Positions 7,592 through 15,841 of a stretch of DNA of 64,000 nucleotides are shown in pieces; position 1 is the first letter of the stretch, and each line of letters begins with the position of its first letter. Where the stretch lies: positions 124,001-188,000 of the forward strand of contig CAVZKY010000031.1 in the NCBI GenBank assembly GCA_963775825.1. The letters are read 5' to 3'. Source of the DNA: Bog-532 sp963775825. Its GTDB lineage: Bacteria; Actinomycetota; Actinomycetes; Streptosporangiales; Streptosporangiaceae. The position numbers were made by a program, and so were the translations under genes. Under the pieces are notes generated by a model, which worked only from the letters and a program-made list of their open reading frames with translations, searched no databases and was not told the origin of the DNA.

Positions 7592-10153
7592 GTGACCCGG
7601 AGGAGAAAGCGTCAGGATGGGCCGGGCGGGCCGCGGCGCTCGTGGCCGGCCGTGCTCGCCGCACTGGCGTTCTTCGGCCTGCTCGCCTCGACGTCGATCA
7701 TCTTGACGACGCTGCATCTGAACCTGGAACCGGTGGCGGCGACGTCCAGCTACGGCGTGCCCCTGCTGACGGCGCCGCGGAACCCGCCGCCGGTCGCGTT
7801 GCCCGCCGTGGCCCAGCCGATCGACCCCGGCCAGCCGCCGGCCGCACTTCCGGCCGTCAACTCGGCTAAGGAGACAGCCGAGGTCGCGGCCGAGGATGCC
7901 CGGATCCGTTTGCTCCTGCACGATGCCGTGCGTACCTACCAGCCCGAAGTCATCGCCTACCGGGGTGCCCTGCCGACGCTTGTGCTTCCCGCGGGCTCGC
8001 ACGTCTACACGGCCGCGGATCTCGTGCAGTACGGTGCGCTGATCATGCTGGCCAACAAGTCAGCCCTGCTTCTGGACAATATCTTCGTCTCGACCAACGC
8101 CCGGCTCAGCCTGGGTTCCGCCACGCTGGATGCGCTGTACATGGACAGCACAAGCGGCGGCTTCGCGACGATCGTCGCGTGGGGCGGCGACCTGTCGTTC
8201 ACCGGCACCCCCCATCGGCCGTTCACCATCATGGGCTGGGACCGGGCCGCCAGGTCGCCGGCTGCCGATGCGGGCGACGGGCGGTCCTACCTGCGCGAGG
8301 TCGGCGGCACGATGACGCTGACCGATGTGCGCGCCTCTTCCCTCGGGTTCTGGAGCGGCCGGACCGGCGGGGTGGCGTGGACCGGGGTGAGTCGAGCGGC
8401 CAGCAAGGGTGGCGCCACTGCGTCCACATTCAGCGACGACACCTACGGCGCGTTCGTCTCGCGCGGCCAGGGCGTCACCTTCACCAGTGACCTGTTCGAG
8501 TTCAACCGGCTGGACGGGCTGCATATCCACCGCTACTCGGTCGGATCGCAGGTGACGTCCAGCTCAGCGTCGCGGAACGGCGGTAACGGATTCCTCGTCG
8601 ACCGGGCCACGCAGAACACGACGCTCAAGGGTGATGTCTCGGAACACAACGCGGCCAACGGCTACTTTGTCGACGGCCGGCCGCTGGTCAGCGGGGCCTC
8701 GGCATCCGGCGGCTCGGTGCAGCCGGGCAGCGGAACGGTTCTCGACGACAGCGCGGCGACGGGCAATGCCCATACTGGCATCCTGGTCGAAGGTGGTACC
8801 GGGACCGTCATCAAGGCCGACCAGGTATGCGCCACGACTACGGCGATCGGCGTCCGGGCCGGAGCGACCAACTCCGTTCTCACCGGCAACGACGTCCGCT
8901 GTCATCCGCAGTCGGGTCTGTCGGTGGGACCGGCCGCCCCAGGAACGGTCATTTCGGGAAACTCGCTGTCCGATCCGCGCATCGGGGTGCTCGTCCGCAG
9001 TTCGGGACCGGTGGAGCTGGACAACAACCGGATTATCGGGGCGACCGTCTTCGGTGTCTCGGCCCGTGGAGCCGGCTCACAGGTCAAAGGCGTCGGTAAC
9101 GTCCTGTCGGGAGCCGGGTTCCGTGCTGTCGACGCCCGCGCCGATGCGGCCCCGCCGGCCCTGTCGGGCACGGATATCTCGGGCTGGGCGCACCACGCCA
9201 AGGTCACGTTCCTTACCTACCTGGAGTTCCACCCGCTCGCGGCGCTGTGGCTGGGCATCCTGGTCGTCGTGATCGTCGCCGCCGCCTGGTCGTTCCGGCG
9301 CCGGCTGCCGCCACACCCGTATCCAGTGAGTACCCGGTGGCGCGCAGCGGCGCCGGATGCCGAGGAGACCCGCCCGGTCCCGGACCCAGGGCCAGCCTGG
9401 CCGCAGTCGCGGCCGCAGCGCCCAGCCGCACCAACGGCCCGCCATGCCAGGGCCGGCTGGGATCCGGCGGCACCGCCCCCGGATCGGGCGGCCGGACAGG
9501 AAACGAGGCCTGAGCGGCCGCCGGCCGCCTGGCCGGAGCCACCGCGCCGCCGGGAGCCGGTGTTCCGCCCCCACCCGGCACCCGAGCGGGAACCGGCGAG
9601 CTCGGCGCCGCCACCGGCCGAACGCAGGCCCGTGTTCCGCCCCAACCCGGCACCCGAGCGGGAACCGGCGAGCTCCGCGCCGCCACCGGCCGAACGCAGG
9701 CCCGTGTTCCGCCCCAACCCGGCATACGAGCGGGAGTCCGCGAGCTGGGCGTCGCCACCGGCCGAACGCCGGGCCATTCCCCGGCCCGACCTGGCACCCG
9801 AGCGGGAACGCGCGAGCCGGGCGCTCCCACCGGCCGAACGCCGGGCCGTGTCCTGGCCCGCGCCCGCTTGGGTGGAAGGCCCAGCCCGTCCCGCCCGGCC
9901 GGTCTGGCGTGATTCCCCGGCCCCCGGAGGCCCCGAGCCCGCGCGCGCCGGGGTCTGGGACGATCCGTTCTCCCCGCCGCCAGAAAGGTTCCCCGCACCA
10001 GCAGCCGAGCGGTACCCGGCTGCGCATTCTGAGCCGCCCTGGCCTGCCGCGCCCGCCCAGCCCAGCGATGGGTGGCCAGGAGAGAGTGACAGGGAAGCCG
10101 CCCGGGAAAGGGCCGATGCCACCCGCCCGATGCCCAGGGTGTCCGACCGATGA
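7592..10153 (+). CDS. membrane-anchored right-handed beta-helix protein with Pro-rich repeat tail
   Basis: An 853-residue protein of unknown enzymatic role. An N-terminal signal/anchor helix (about 17-41) precedes an extracytoplasmic region (about 90-545) of repeating G-N-x-I and V-x-x-N turns such as FEFNRLDGLHIHRYS and GNGFLVDRATQNTTL, typical of parallel beta-helix polysaccharide lyases or epimerases. A second helix (about 548-570, ALWLGILVVVIVAAAW) is followed by a basic stop and a disordered Pro/Arg-rich cytoplasmic tail of about 280 residues with four 24-residue repeats. AGGAG lies 6 bases before GTG 7592. It follows the synthase by 9 bases and overlaps the next gene by 4. A role in modifying, cleaving or guiding the polymer is inferred. 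Confidence 0.8.
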   Translation: MTRRRKRQDGPGGPRRSWPAVLAALAFFGLLASTSIILTTLHLNLEPVAATSSYGVPLLTAPRNPPPVALPAVAQPIDPGQPPAALPAVNSAKETAEVAAEDARIRLLLHDAVRTYQPEVIAYRGALPTLVLPAGSHVYTAADLVQYGALIMLANKSALLLDNIFVSTNARLSLGSATLDALYMDSTSGGFATIVAWGGDLSFTGTPHRPFTIMGWDRAARSPAADAGDGRSYLREVGGTMTLTDVRASSLGFWSGRTGGVAWTGVSRAASKGGATASTFSDDTYGAFVSRGQGVTFTSDLFEFNRLDGLHIHRYSVGSQVTSSSASRNGGNGFLVDRATQNTTLKGDVSEHNAANGYFVDGRPLVSGASASGGSVQPGSGTVLDDSAATGNAHTGILVEGGTGTVIKADQVCATTTAIGVRAGATNSVLTGNDVRCHPQSGLSVGPAAPGTVISGNSLSDPRIGVLVRSSGPVELDNNRIIGATVFGVSARGAGSQVKGVGNVLSGAGFRAVDARADAAPPALSGTDISGWAHHAKVTFLTYLEFHPLAALWLGILVVVIVAAAWSFRRRLPPHPYPVSTRWRAAAPDAEETRPVPDPGPAWPQSRPQRPAAPTARHARAGWDPAAPPPDRAAGQETRPERPPAAWPEPPRRREPVFRPHPAPEREPASSAPPPAERRPVFRPNPAPEREPASSAPPPAERRPVFRPNPAYERESASWASPPAERRAIPRPDLAPERERASRALPPAERRAVSWPAPAWVEGPARPARPVWRDSPAPGGPEPARAGVWDDPFSPPPERFPAPAAERYPAAHSEPPWPAAPAQPSDGWPGESDREAARERADATRPMPRVSDR
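9551..9838 (+). repeat. four 72-bp in-frame repeats in the beta-helix protein tail
   Basis: Units start at 9551, 9623, 9695 and 9767. Each encodes 24 residues around the pattern RPVFRPNPAPERE...PPPAER. Units 1 and 2 are nearly identical; 3 and 4 have drifted. They code for a proline-rich, charged, probably unstructured cytoplasmic linker. Confidence 0.9.
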
Positions 10154-11226
10154 GGGTGCCCCGGCGTAGCCTCGTGCCGGTCACGGCGGCCGCCGCCGTA
10201 CTCCTCGGCGTTGCCCTGGTCGGCTGCAGCAGCGGCGGCCATCCAGGCACCGGGGAGCACACCTCCGCCGCCGTGGTCTCTCCCACGCCCACAGCGGCCG
10301 GCAGCGCCCCGCCTGCGGCGGTCACCGGGTGCCCAGCCAGCGGGGGCACCCTGGTGTCATCGGCCAGCGCGCTGACCAGCGCACTGGCCAGCGCCAGGCC
10401 GGGCGAGACGATCGTGCTGGCGGCCGGCGTCTACCAGGGAGACTTCGTCGCTTCCCAATCCGGGACGCCGAGCGCGCCCATCACGCTCTGCGGGTCACGG
10501 AACGCCGTGCTTGACGGCGAGAGCATCAAGCGCGGGTACGCCTTTTACCTCGACCACGCGTCCTGGTGGCGGGCCGAGGGCTTCACGGTGCAGGGCGGCC
10601 AGAAGGGCGTCATGGCCGATGGCGCCGCCCATGACCTGCTGTACGGCCTCTACGTCCACTCGACCGGCGACGAAGCCATCCACCTGAGGTCGTTGAGCAC
10701 CGACAACGTCGTCAGCCACTGCGTGGTCCGCGATACCGGCCTGCTGGAACAGTTCTTCGGTGAGGGGATCTATGTGGGGTCCGCGCACAAGAACTGGTGC
10801 CGGTACTCCGGCTGCCAGCCGGACCGAAGCGACCACAACGTGCTCATCGACAATGACATCGCGAACACCACCGCGGAGAACATCGACATCAAAGAAGGAA
10901 CGACCGGCGGCAAGATCATCGGCAACCAGTTCAACGGCACCGGCATGGTCGAGTCGGCCGCCACCGGGTGGCTCAACGTCAAGGGCAACGGCTGGACCGT
11001 CGAGGACAACGCCGGGGCCGACAGCGTCAAGAACGGTTATCAGGTCCACCAGGTCTATCCCGGCTGGGGGATCGGCAACGTCTTCATCGGGAACCGGGCA
11101 CAAGTGAACGGGCCCGGGTACGGCATTTACGTGCAGAGCAAGAGACTTCAGACCGTGATTGCCTGCAACAACGTCGTCAGCGCAGCCGGAAGCGGCTTCT
11201 CCACCATCGCCTGTTCGGCCGCCTGA
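10150..11226 (+). CDS. lipoprotein with parallel beta-helix domain
   Basis: A 358-residue exported lipoprotein. Residues 1-26 are a lipoprotein signal ending in LVGC, with Cys26 as the lipidation site, then a Ser/Thr/Pro-rich linker. From about residue 60, ALASARPGETIVLAAGVYQG and later turns (FTVQGGQKGV, EAIHLRSLSTDNVVSHCVV, NIDIKEGTTGGKIIGN) are typical of right-handed beta-helix proteins related to PL6/chondroitinase-B-like families. Two Cys pairs may form disulfides. ATG 10150 overlaps the previous stop (ATGA), so translation is coupled. It probably binds or cuts a uronate-containing glycan outside the cell; catalysis is unproven. Confidence 0.8.
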   Translation: MRVPRRSLVPVTAAAAVLLGVALVGCSSGGHPGTGEHTSAAVVSPTPTAAGSAPPAAVTGCPASGGTLVSSASALTSALASARPGETIVLAAGVYQGDFVASQSGTPSAPITLCGSRNAVLDGESIKRGYAFYLDHASWWRAEGFTVQGGQKGVMADGAAHDLLYGLYVHSTGDEAIHLRSLSTDNVVSHCVVRDTGLLEQFFGEGIYVGSAHKNWCRYSGCQPDRSDHNVLIDNDIANTTAENIDIKEGTTGGKIIGNQFNGTGMVESAATGWLNVKGNGWTVEDNAGADSVKNGYQVHQVYPGWGIGNVFIGNRAQVNGPGYGIYVQSKRLQTVIACNNVVSAAGSGFSTIACSAA

Positions 11227-11257
11227 GAAGTACTCCGACCAGCCAAGGATGAGCCAT

Positions 11258-12589
11258 ATGAACACGACCGGAACCCTGCCGCGCGTCACCGTCATCGGCG
11301 CCGGCTATCTGGGCCTCACCCACGCCGTCTGCATGGCGGACCTTGGGCACGAGGTGCTGGCGATCGACGTGGATAGCCAGAAGATCGCCAAGGCTGCCGC
11401 CGGCGAAGCGCCATTCTTCGAGCCGGCCCTCGAGCCGTTGCTGCGGAAGAACGTCGACGCGGGCCGGCTGCGTTTCACGACGTCGTTCGCGGACGTGGGC
11501 CACTTCGGCGACGTGCATTTTCTCTGCGTGGGCACGCCTCAGGCCGATGGCGGCGCGGCGGACCTAAGCTATCTGCACGCGGCATCGGATGCGCTGGCCC
11601 CGCACCTCAGTTCGCCGTGCCTGATCGTCGGCAAGTCCACGGTCCCGGTCGGGACCGCGCGGGCGCTGCTGGCCCGGATCCGGGGCGCGGCGCCGGCCGG
11701 CGAGGACGTGGACCTAGCCTGGAACCCGGAGTTCCTCCGGGAGGGACACGCCGTGCAGGACAGTCTCGCCCCGGACCGGTTCGTCTTCGGCGTGACGTCG
11801 GAGCGAGCAGTCCAGCTGCTGCGCCAGGTCTACGCAAGACCGCTTGCGCTGGACATCCCTGCGCTGGTCATGGATCTTGAGACGGCTGAGCTGGTCAAGG
11901 TGTCCGCCAACGCGTTCCTGGCCACCAAGATCTCCTTCATCAACGCGATGGCGGAGGTGTGCGAGACGACAGGTGCCGATGTGGTCCGGCTGGCCGAAGC
12001 GCTGGGCCACGACGAGCGGATCGGCCGGAAGTTCCTCGGCCCCGGACTCGGGTTCGGCGGTGGTTGCCTGCCCAAGGACATTCGCGGCTTTCGCGCTACC
12101 GCGGCGGCCCTCGGCGTGGATTCGGTGGCCAGCCTCCTGGGCGCCGTCGACGCGATCAACATGAGCCGGCGTGAGCGGGTCGTCGCCATGGCTCGTGAGG
12201 CCGTGGGTGGCTCACTGGCGGGCAAGCGGACGACTGTGCTCGGCATCGCGTTCAAGCCCAACAGCGACGATATCCGGGATTCACCGAGCCTCGACATCTG
12301 CGGGAGGCTCGCCGCGGAGGGCGCGATCGTGTCTGTTCACGACCCGGTGGCGGTGCCGAACGCGGCGCGCATCCGCCCGGATCTGCAGTACGCGGCGTCC
12401 GTGTTCGAGGCGGCCGAAGGTGCCGACCTGATCCTGCACCTCACCGACTGGGCGGATTACCGGGCTATCGACCCGGCCGCGCTGGCCATGATCGTCGCCC
12501 GGCCGGCCGTCATCGACGCTCGGTGCGCGCTCGACGTCGGCCTGTGGCGGAACGCGGGCTGGTCTGTCCGCGTTCTGGGGCGGCCATGA
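11258..12589 (+). CDS. ugd: UDP-glucose 6-dehydrogenase
   Basis: Oxidises UDP-glucose to UDP-glucuronate with two NAD+. The 443-residue protein has the Rossmann motif VIGAGYLGLTHAVCMADLG at the N-terminus, FLCVGTP, KSTVPVGT, WNPEFLREG, the helix motif ELVKVSANAFLATKISFIN, and the catalytic cysteine (Cys270) in GFGGGCLPKDI. The C-terminal UDP-binding domain has LGIAFKPNSDDIRDSPS. ATG 11258 is chosen because AAGG lies 9 bases upstream; an in-frame ATG at 11249 overlaps that site. In this operon it would feed UDP-GlcA to the adjacent synthase. GDP-mannose dehydrogenase is a less likely alternative. Confidence 0.93.
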   Translation: MNTTGTLPRVTVIGAGYLGLTHAVCMADLGHEVLAIDVDSQKIAKAAAGEAPFFEPALEPLLRKNVDAGRLRFTTSFADVGHFGDVHFLCVGTPQADGGAADLSYLHAASDALAPHLSSPCLIVGKSTVPVGTARALLARIRGAAPAGEDVDLAWNPEFLREGHAVQDSLAPDRFVFGVTSERAVQLLRQVYARPLALDIPALVMDLETAELVKVSANAFLATKISFINAMAEVCETTGADVVRLAEALGHDERIGRKFLGPGLGFGGGCLPKDIRGFRATAAALGVDSVASLLGAVDAINMSRRERVVAMAREAVGGSLAGKRTTVLGIAFKPNSDDIRDSPSLDICGRLAAEGAIVSVHDPVAVPNAARIRPDLQYAASVFEAAEGADLILHLTDWADYRAIDPAALAMIVARPAVIDARCALDVGLWRNAGWSVRVLGRP

Positions 12590-13185
12590 GCCATAGCGGC
12601 GGCGGGCACCGGCGGCTGGCACGGCTGGCGGGGGTGGCCGGCCTGGCGCTCGTCCTCACTGCCTGCGCCAGCGGCCACCCACCGGCACCGGCGGCGGCAC
12701 CGCCGGCGGTGCCGGGGCAGGCGGCTGGCGGCCCGGATCTGTCTGGTGTCCAGGTGCCCAACATCGTCATGCCGGCCGTGCAGGGGCGGGTGTCCCTGCC
12801 CCGCTCAGCCCTCACCCCGGGCGCGGTCACGACCACCGACGCGAACACCGTGTGCAATATTCCGGCTCACGCGCAGGCACCCGGCATGCCGTCTCCGGTG
12901 CAGACCGCCGTGCTGACCGCCTACGGGTACACCACCGCCGCCGCCCAGCACAAGTACGTCCTTGACTACCTCGTGCCCTACGATCTGGGGGGCGCCGCTA
13001 CGCAGGCGAACATCTGGCCCGCCGCCATCCGGGGTACCGGCTTCTACCAGAAGACCCAGACCGATTACATCTTGCGCCAGCTGGTGTGCCGGCGCTCGAT
13101 CTCGCTGGTCACGGCGCAGACGACGCTGGAGACGAACTGGTACGTCGGCTGGCTCAGGTACGTCGTGGCCGGCGGCCACGCCTAG
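12586..13185 (+). CDS. lipoprotein with nuclease-fold-like C-terminal domain
   Basis: A 199-residue lipoprotein: basic N-terminus, hydrophobic helix, lipobox LTAC with Cys27, then a Pro/Ala-rich linker. The C-terminal half (YVLDYLVPYDLGG, NIWPAAIRG, DYILRQLVCRRSISLVTAQ, NWYVGW) resembles the small actinobacterial HNH-like domains that normally carry an LDHLVPLELGG-type motif. Here the His is Tyr, so nuclease activity is doubtful. ATG 12586 overlaps the ugd stop (ATGA). It ends the operon before a strong terminator. Function unknown. Confidence 0.7.
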   Translation: MSHSGGGHRRLARLAGVAGLALVLTACASGHPPAPAAAPPAVPGQAAGGPDLSGVQVPNIVMPAVQGRVSLPRSALTPGAVTTTDANTVCNIPAHAQAPGMPSPVQTAVLTAYGYTTAAAQHKYVLDYLVPYDLGGAATQANIWPAAIRGTGFYQKTQTDYILRQLVCRRSISLVTAQTTLETNWYVGWLRYVVAGGHA

Positions 13186-13216
13186 CCTCGCCATCCGAGC
13201 CCCCCTGCCACCCCCG

Positions 13217-13251
13217 AGGCGCCCGCCAGATTGGGCCCCGGGCGCCTTTTT
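13217..13251 (+). terminator. rho-independent terminator of the polysaccharide operon
   Basis: Arms AGGCGCCCG (13217-13225) and CGGGCGCCT (13239-13247) with a 13-base loop are followed by a T-run at 13247-13251. It lies 31 bases after the lipoprotein stop and only 16 bases before the CDF gene start, so that gene must use a promoter overlapping the hairpin or be read through. Confidence 0.85.
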
Positions 13252-13267
13252 CCGGCATCCTTGGGGC

Positions 13268-14194
13268 ATGCACAAGACCTCAGGCCAGCGTGACCCGGCC
13301 GTGGCGTTCCCGCTGCCGGCCAGCCGCGATGACAGCGAGGAGCGCCGCCAGGCGAACCGGGCGGTGGCGGTCAGCGCGGCTGGGCTGACCGCCACCGGAG
13401 TGGTGGAGCTGCTGCTCGCCGTGCTGACCGGCTCGGTCGGCCTGCTCGGCGACGCGATCCACAATCTGTCGGATGTGTCGACGAGCGCGGTCGTTTTCCT
13501 CGGCTTCCGGCTGTCCCGGCGCGGGCCCACCGAACGCTACCCTTACGGACTGGACCGGGCCGAGGACCTGGCCGGGATCGGGATCGCCATCGTCATCTGG
13601 GCCAGCGCCGCCTTCGCCGGGCTGGAAAGCGTCCGCAAGCTGCTGGACCACGGCACCACCGCGCACGTCTGGGCCGGCATCGCCGGCGCCGCGCTCGGCA
13701 TCGCCGGCAACCAGCTCGTGGCCCGCTACAAGCTCACCGTCGGGCGCCGGATCCGGTCGGCGACGCTGATCGCCGACGCCCGGCACTCGTGGCTGGACGC
13801 GCTGTCGTCGGCCGGGGCGCTGGCCGGGCTGCTGGCCGTGGCGGCCGGGCAGCCTTGGGGGGACCCGGTCGCGGGGATCGCGGTGACCCTGTTCATCTGC
13901 CACGTCGGTTACGAGGTCACCACCGATGTCATCCACCGGCTGGCTGACGGGGTGGATCCCGAAGTCATCACCGCGGCCGAGTCGGCAGCGGGGAGCCTGC
14001 CCGGCGTCATCCACGCCCACGCCCGGGCCCGCTGGACCGGGCGCGTCCTGCGCGTGGAGGTCGAGGCCTGGGTCGACCCGGACCTGATGGCCCGGGACGC
14101 CGACGCGCTGGGCCGGCGGGCGGCCAGCGCGGTCTACCGGCAGGTGCCCGACGTCGGCAGCTTCAGCTGGTCCACCCGTGCCGCGCCGAGCTGA
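13268..14194 (+). CDS. cation diffusion facilitator (CDF) metal efflux transporter
   Basis: A 308-residue CDF exporter, which swaps divalent metal (Zn, Fe, Co or Mn) for protons across the membrane. Helix 2 has SVGLLGDAIHNLSDVSTSAVV and helix 5 has ADARHSWLDALSSAGAL; these carry the paired H/D metal ligands of the transport site (HxxxD). Residues from about 230 form the cytoplasmic domain. ATG 13268 has no good ribosome site, and with the terminator T-run ending 16 bases upstream a leaderless transcript is possible. The metal cannot be assigned. Confidence 0.9.
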   Translation: MHKTSGQRDPAVAFPLPASRDDSEERRQANRAVAVSAAGLTATGVVELLLAVLTGSVGLLGDAIHNLSDVSTSAVVFLGFRLSRRGPTERYPYGLDRAEDLAGIGIAIVIWASAAFAGLESVRKLLDHGTTAHVWAGIAGAALGIAGNQLVARYKLTVGRRIRSATLIADARHSWLDALSSAGALAGLLAVAAGQPWGDPVAGIAVTLFICHVGYEVTTDVIHRLADGVDPEVITAAESAAGSLPGVIHAHARARWTGRVLRVEVEAWVDPDLMARDADALGRRAASAVYRQVPDVGSFSWSTRAAPS

Positions 14195-14324
14195 CCGGCG
14201 GCGCCGGCCCGCGCCGCAGATCGAGCCGCCGGATGGGACCGGGCAGGCCGCCTATCCGCCGCCGGATGGGACCGGGCCGGCCTCACACCCACTGCCGCAC
14301 GGCCGCCGACGGGGAGGCGTGTCA

Positions 14325-15074
14325 ATGAACGACGAGGAGGCGCGGGAGCCGTCTGACGCCACGGGTGCGGCCGCGAACCGGGCCGGCTGGTCACACCGGC
14401 ACCGCGACGTTTCCGGTGGGACGCTGCGGCCGACGGTCTTCGGCGCGGTTGACGGGCTGGTCACCAACGCATCGCTGATCGCGGGGGTCGGTGGCGGCGG
14501 GGTCTCGGCGCACGCCGTGGTGCTGACCGGCGTCGCCGCGCTGGTCGCCGGGGCGTTCTCGATGGGGACCGGCGAGTACATCTCGGTCACCAACCAGAAC
14601 GAGCTGGTGTACGCCGAGGTCAACCTGGAGCGGAGCATGCTCGCCCGGTTCCCGGCCGCCGAGGAGCTGGAGCTGGCTGACTACTTCCGCGATTACGGCG
14701 CCGACGCCGAGACCGCGGCACGGATGGCCGCGGCCGTGATGAAGGATCCGGGTACCGCGCTGCGCGTGCACACCCGGGAGGAACTGGGGATCGAATACAC
14801 CGAGCTGCCGTCACCGGTCCTGGCCGCCCTGGCCTCACTGTTCGCCTTCTCCTTCGGCGCGCTGGTGCCGCTGCTGCCGTACCTGCTCGGCTTCCCGGTC
14901 CTGGCTGCCACCTTGGCCATCACCGCGGTCGCGCTGATGGCAGGCGGGATGACCGTCGGCCGTCTCACCGGACGGCCTATGCTGCGGTCGGGTCTGCGCC
15001 AGCTCGCCCTGGGCGGCCTGGCCGTCGGTGTCACCTTCGCGATCGGCACCCTCATCGGCCACGGCACTTCCTGA
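14325..15074 (+). CDS. VIT1/CCC1-family iron/manganese transporter
   Basis: A 249-residue membrane protein of the VIT1/CCC1 (DUF125) family. LRPTVFGAVDGLVTNASLIAGV and AGAFSMGTGEYISVTNQNELV are the signature first two helices. A soluble helical loop follows (about 100-160: VNLERSMLARFPAAEELELADYF), then three C-terminal helices. These proteins move Fe2+ or Mn2+, mostly out of the cytosol. GGGGAGG lies 7 bases before ATG 14325. Neighbouring the CDF gene on the same strand suggests a metal-homeostasis pair, though about 130 bp of low-complexity DNA separates them. Confidence 0.9.
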   Translation: MNDEEAREPSDATGAAANRAGWSHRHRDVSGGTLRPTVFGAVDGLVTNASLIAGVGGGGVSAHAVVLTGVAALVAGAFSMGTGEYISVTNQNELVYAEVNLERSMLARFPAAEELELADYFRDYGADAETAARMAAAVMKDPGTALRVHTREELGIEYTELPSPVLAALASLFAFSFGALVPLLPYLLGFPVLAATLAITAVALMAGGMTVGRLTGRPMLRSGLRQLALGGLAVGVTFAIGTLIGHGTS

Positions 15075-15149
15075 CGGGCCGCCTGACCTGGCGTTGCCGG
15101 GCACTAGCCTGGCAGTACCGTGCCCCCCGCCGCAGGAGATGTGCCCCCG

Positions 15150-15701
15150 ATGAGTTCCGGCCGCCCCGTGCTTGACCTGCTCGACCGTTTCCGCCCGCAG
15201 GGCGAGGCTGAGACGGCCCATGTGGCCCGGGCGCGGGAACTGCTGTCCGGGACGGCCGATCCCTGGCTGCGTTCCAGCCCGCTGCACGTCACCGCGTCAG
15301 CCGTGATTGTGCATCCGGAGACCGGCCGGGTGCTGCTGCGCTGGCATCAGCGGCAGCAGGCGTGGCTTCAGGTCGGCGGGCACGGCGACCCGGGGGAGAG
15401 CGACCCGCTGGCCGTCGCGCTGCGGGAGGCACGCGAGGAGACCGGGCTGACCGACCTGGAGCCGTGGCCGGACGCGGAGCTGTGGCAGGTGACGATCGTC
15501 TCGGTGCCAGCCAGCAGCAAGGAGCCCGCGCACGAGCACGCGGACGTCCGCTTCATCTTCGCCACGCACCATCCGGACAGTGCCCGGGCCGAGTCGCCCG
15601 GCGCGCCGCTGCGCTGGCTCCCGGTACGCGAGGCGGCCGACGCCACCTCCGAGGCCAACCTGCGCGACATGCTGCTCCGCGTGCAGCGCCTGCTCGGCTG
15701 A
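15150..15701 (+). CDS. Nudix hydrolase
   Basis: A 183-residue hydrolase of nucleoside-diphosphate-linked substrates. The Nudix box GGHGDPGE...REAREETGL sits at about residues 75-98, with one residue more than the strict consensus between the Gly-Glu and Arg-Glu parts, a spacing seen in related actinobacterial sequences. The metal-binding REAREE is intact. I prefer ATG 15150, with AGGAG 11 bases upstream; GTG 15120 and 15141 are alternatives. The substrate cannot be inferred. The stop codon falls inside the first unit of the following tandem array. Confidence 0.88.
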   Translation: MSSGRPVLDLLDRFRPQGEAETAHVARARELLSGTADPWLRSSPLHVTASAVIVHPETGRVLLRWHQRQQAWLQVGGHGDPGESDPLAVALREAREETGLTDLEPWPDAELWQVTIVSVPASSKEPAHEHADVRFIFATHHPDSARAESPGAPLRWLPVREAADATSEANLRDMLLRVQRLLG

Positions 15702-15702
15702 G

Positions 15703-15790
15703 CGCCTCCCGGCTGAGGGCCTCCCGGCTGAGGGCCTCCCGGCTGAGGGCCTCCCGGCTGAGGGCCTCCCGGCTGACCTCCCGGCTGGGC
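15703..15790. repeat. 15-bp tandem array at the Nudix gene 3' end
   Basis: Five units of GGCCTCCCGGCTGAG (15703-15776; the first begins CGCC) are followed by two shortened ones. Each unit contains TGA, and the bases around the Nudix stop (CTCGGCTGAG) match the unit, so the array seems to have grown out of the stop-codon region. It also separates this gene from the convergent kinase gene, so it may aid termination for both. Confidence 0.9.
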
Positions 15791-15841
15791 ACCTCCCGGC
15801 CGAACGTCGGCGTACGGAACGGCCCCGGTCCCGGCGGCCGG

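Noticed and set aside
9213..10349. Three long minus-strand frames over the beta-helix tail
   Set aside because: Shadows of the Pro-rich repeat region on the opposite strand; no start signal or homology.
12962..13267. In-frame extension of the CDF transporter upstream of 13268
   Set aside because: The frame runs back through the lipoprotein gene and the terminator hairpin. The first transporter-like residues begin well after ATG 13268.
15703..15790. CRISPR array
   Set aside because: Units are 15 bp, contiguous and without unique spacers; no cas genes are nearby. The same holds for 4441-4574.
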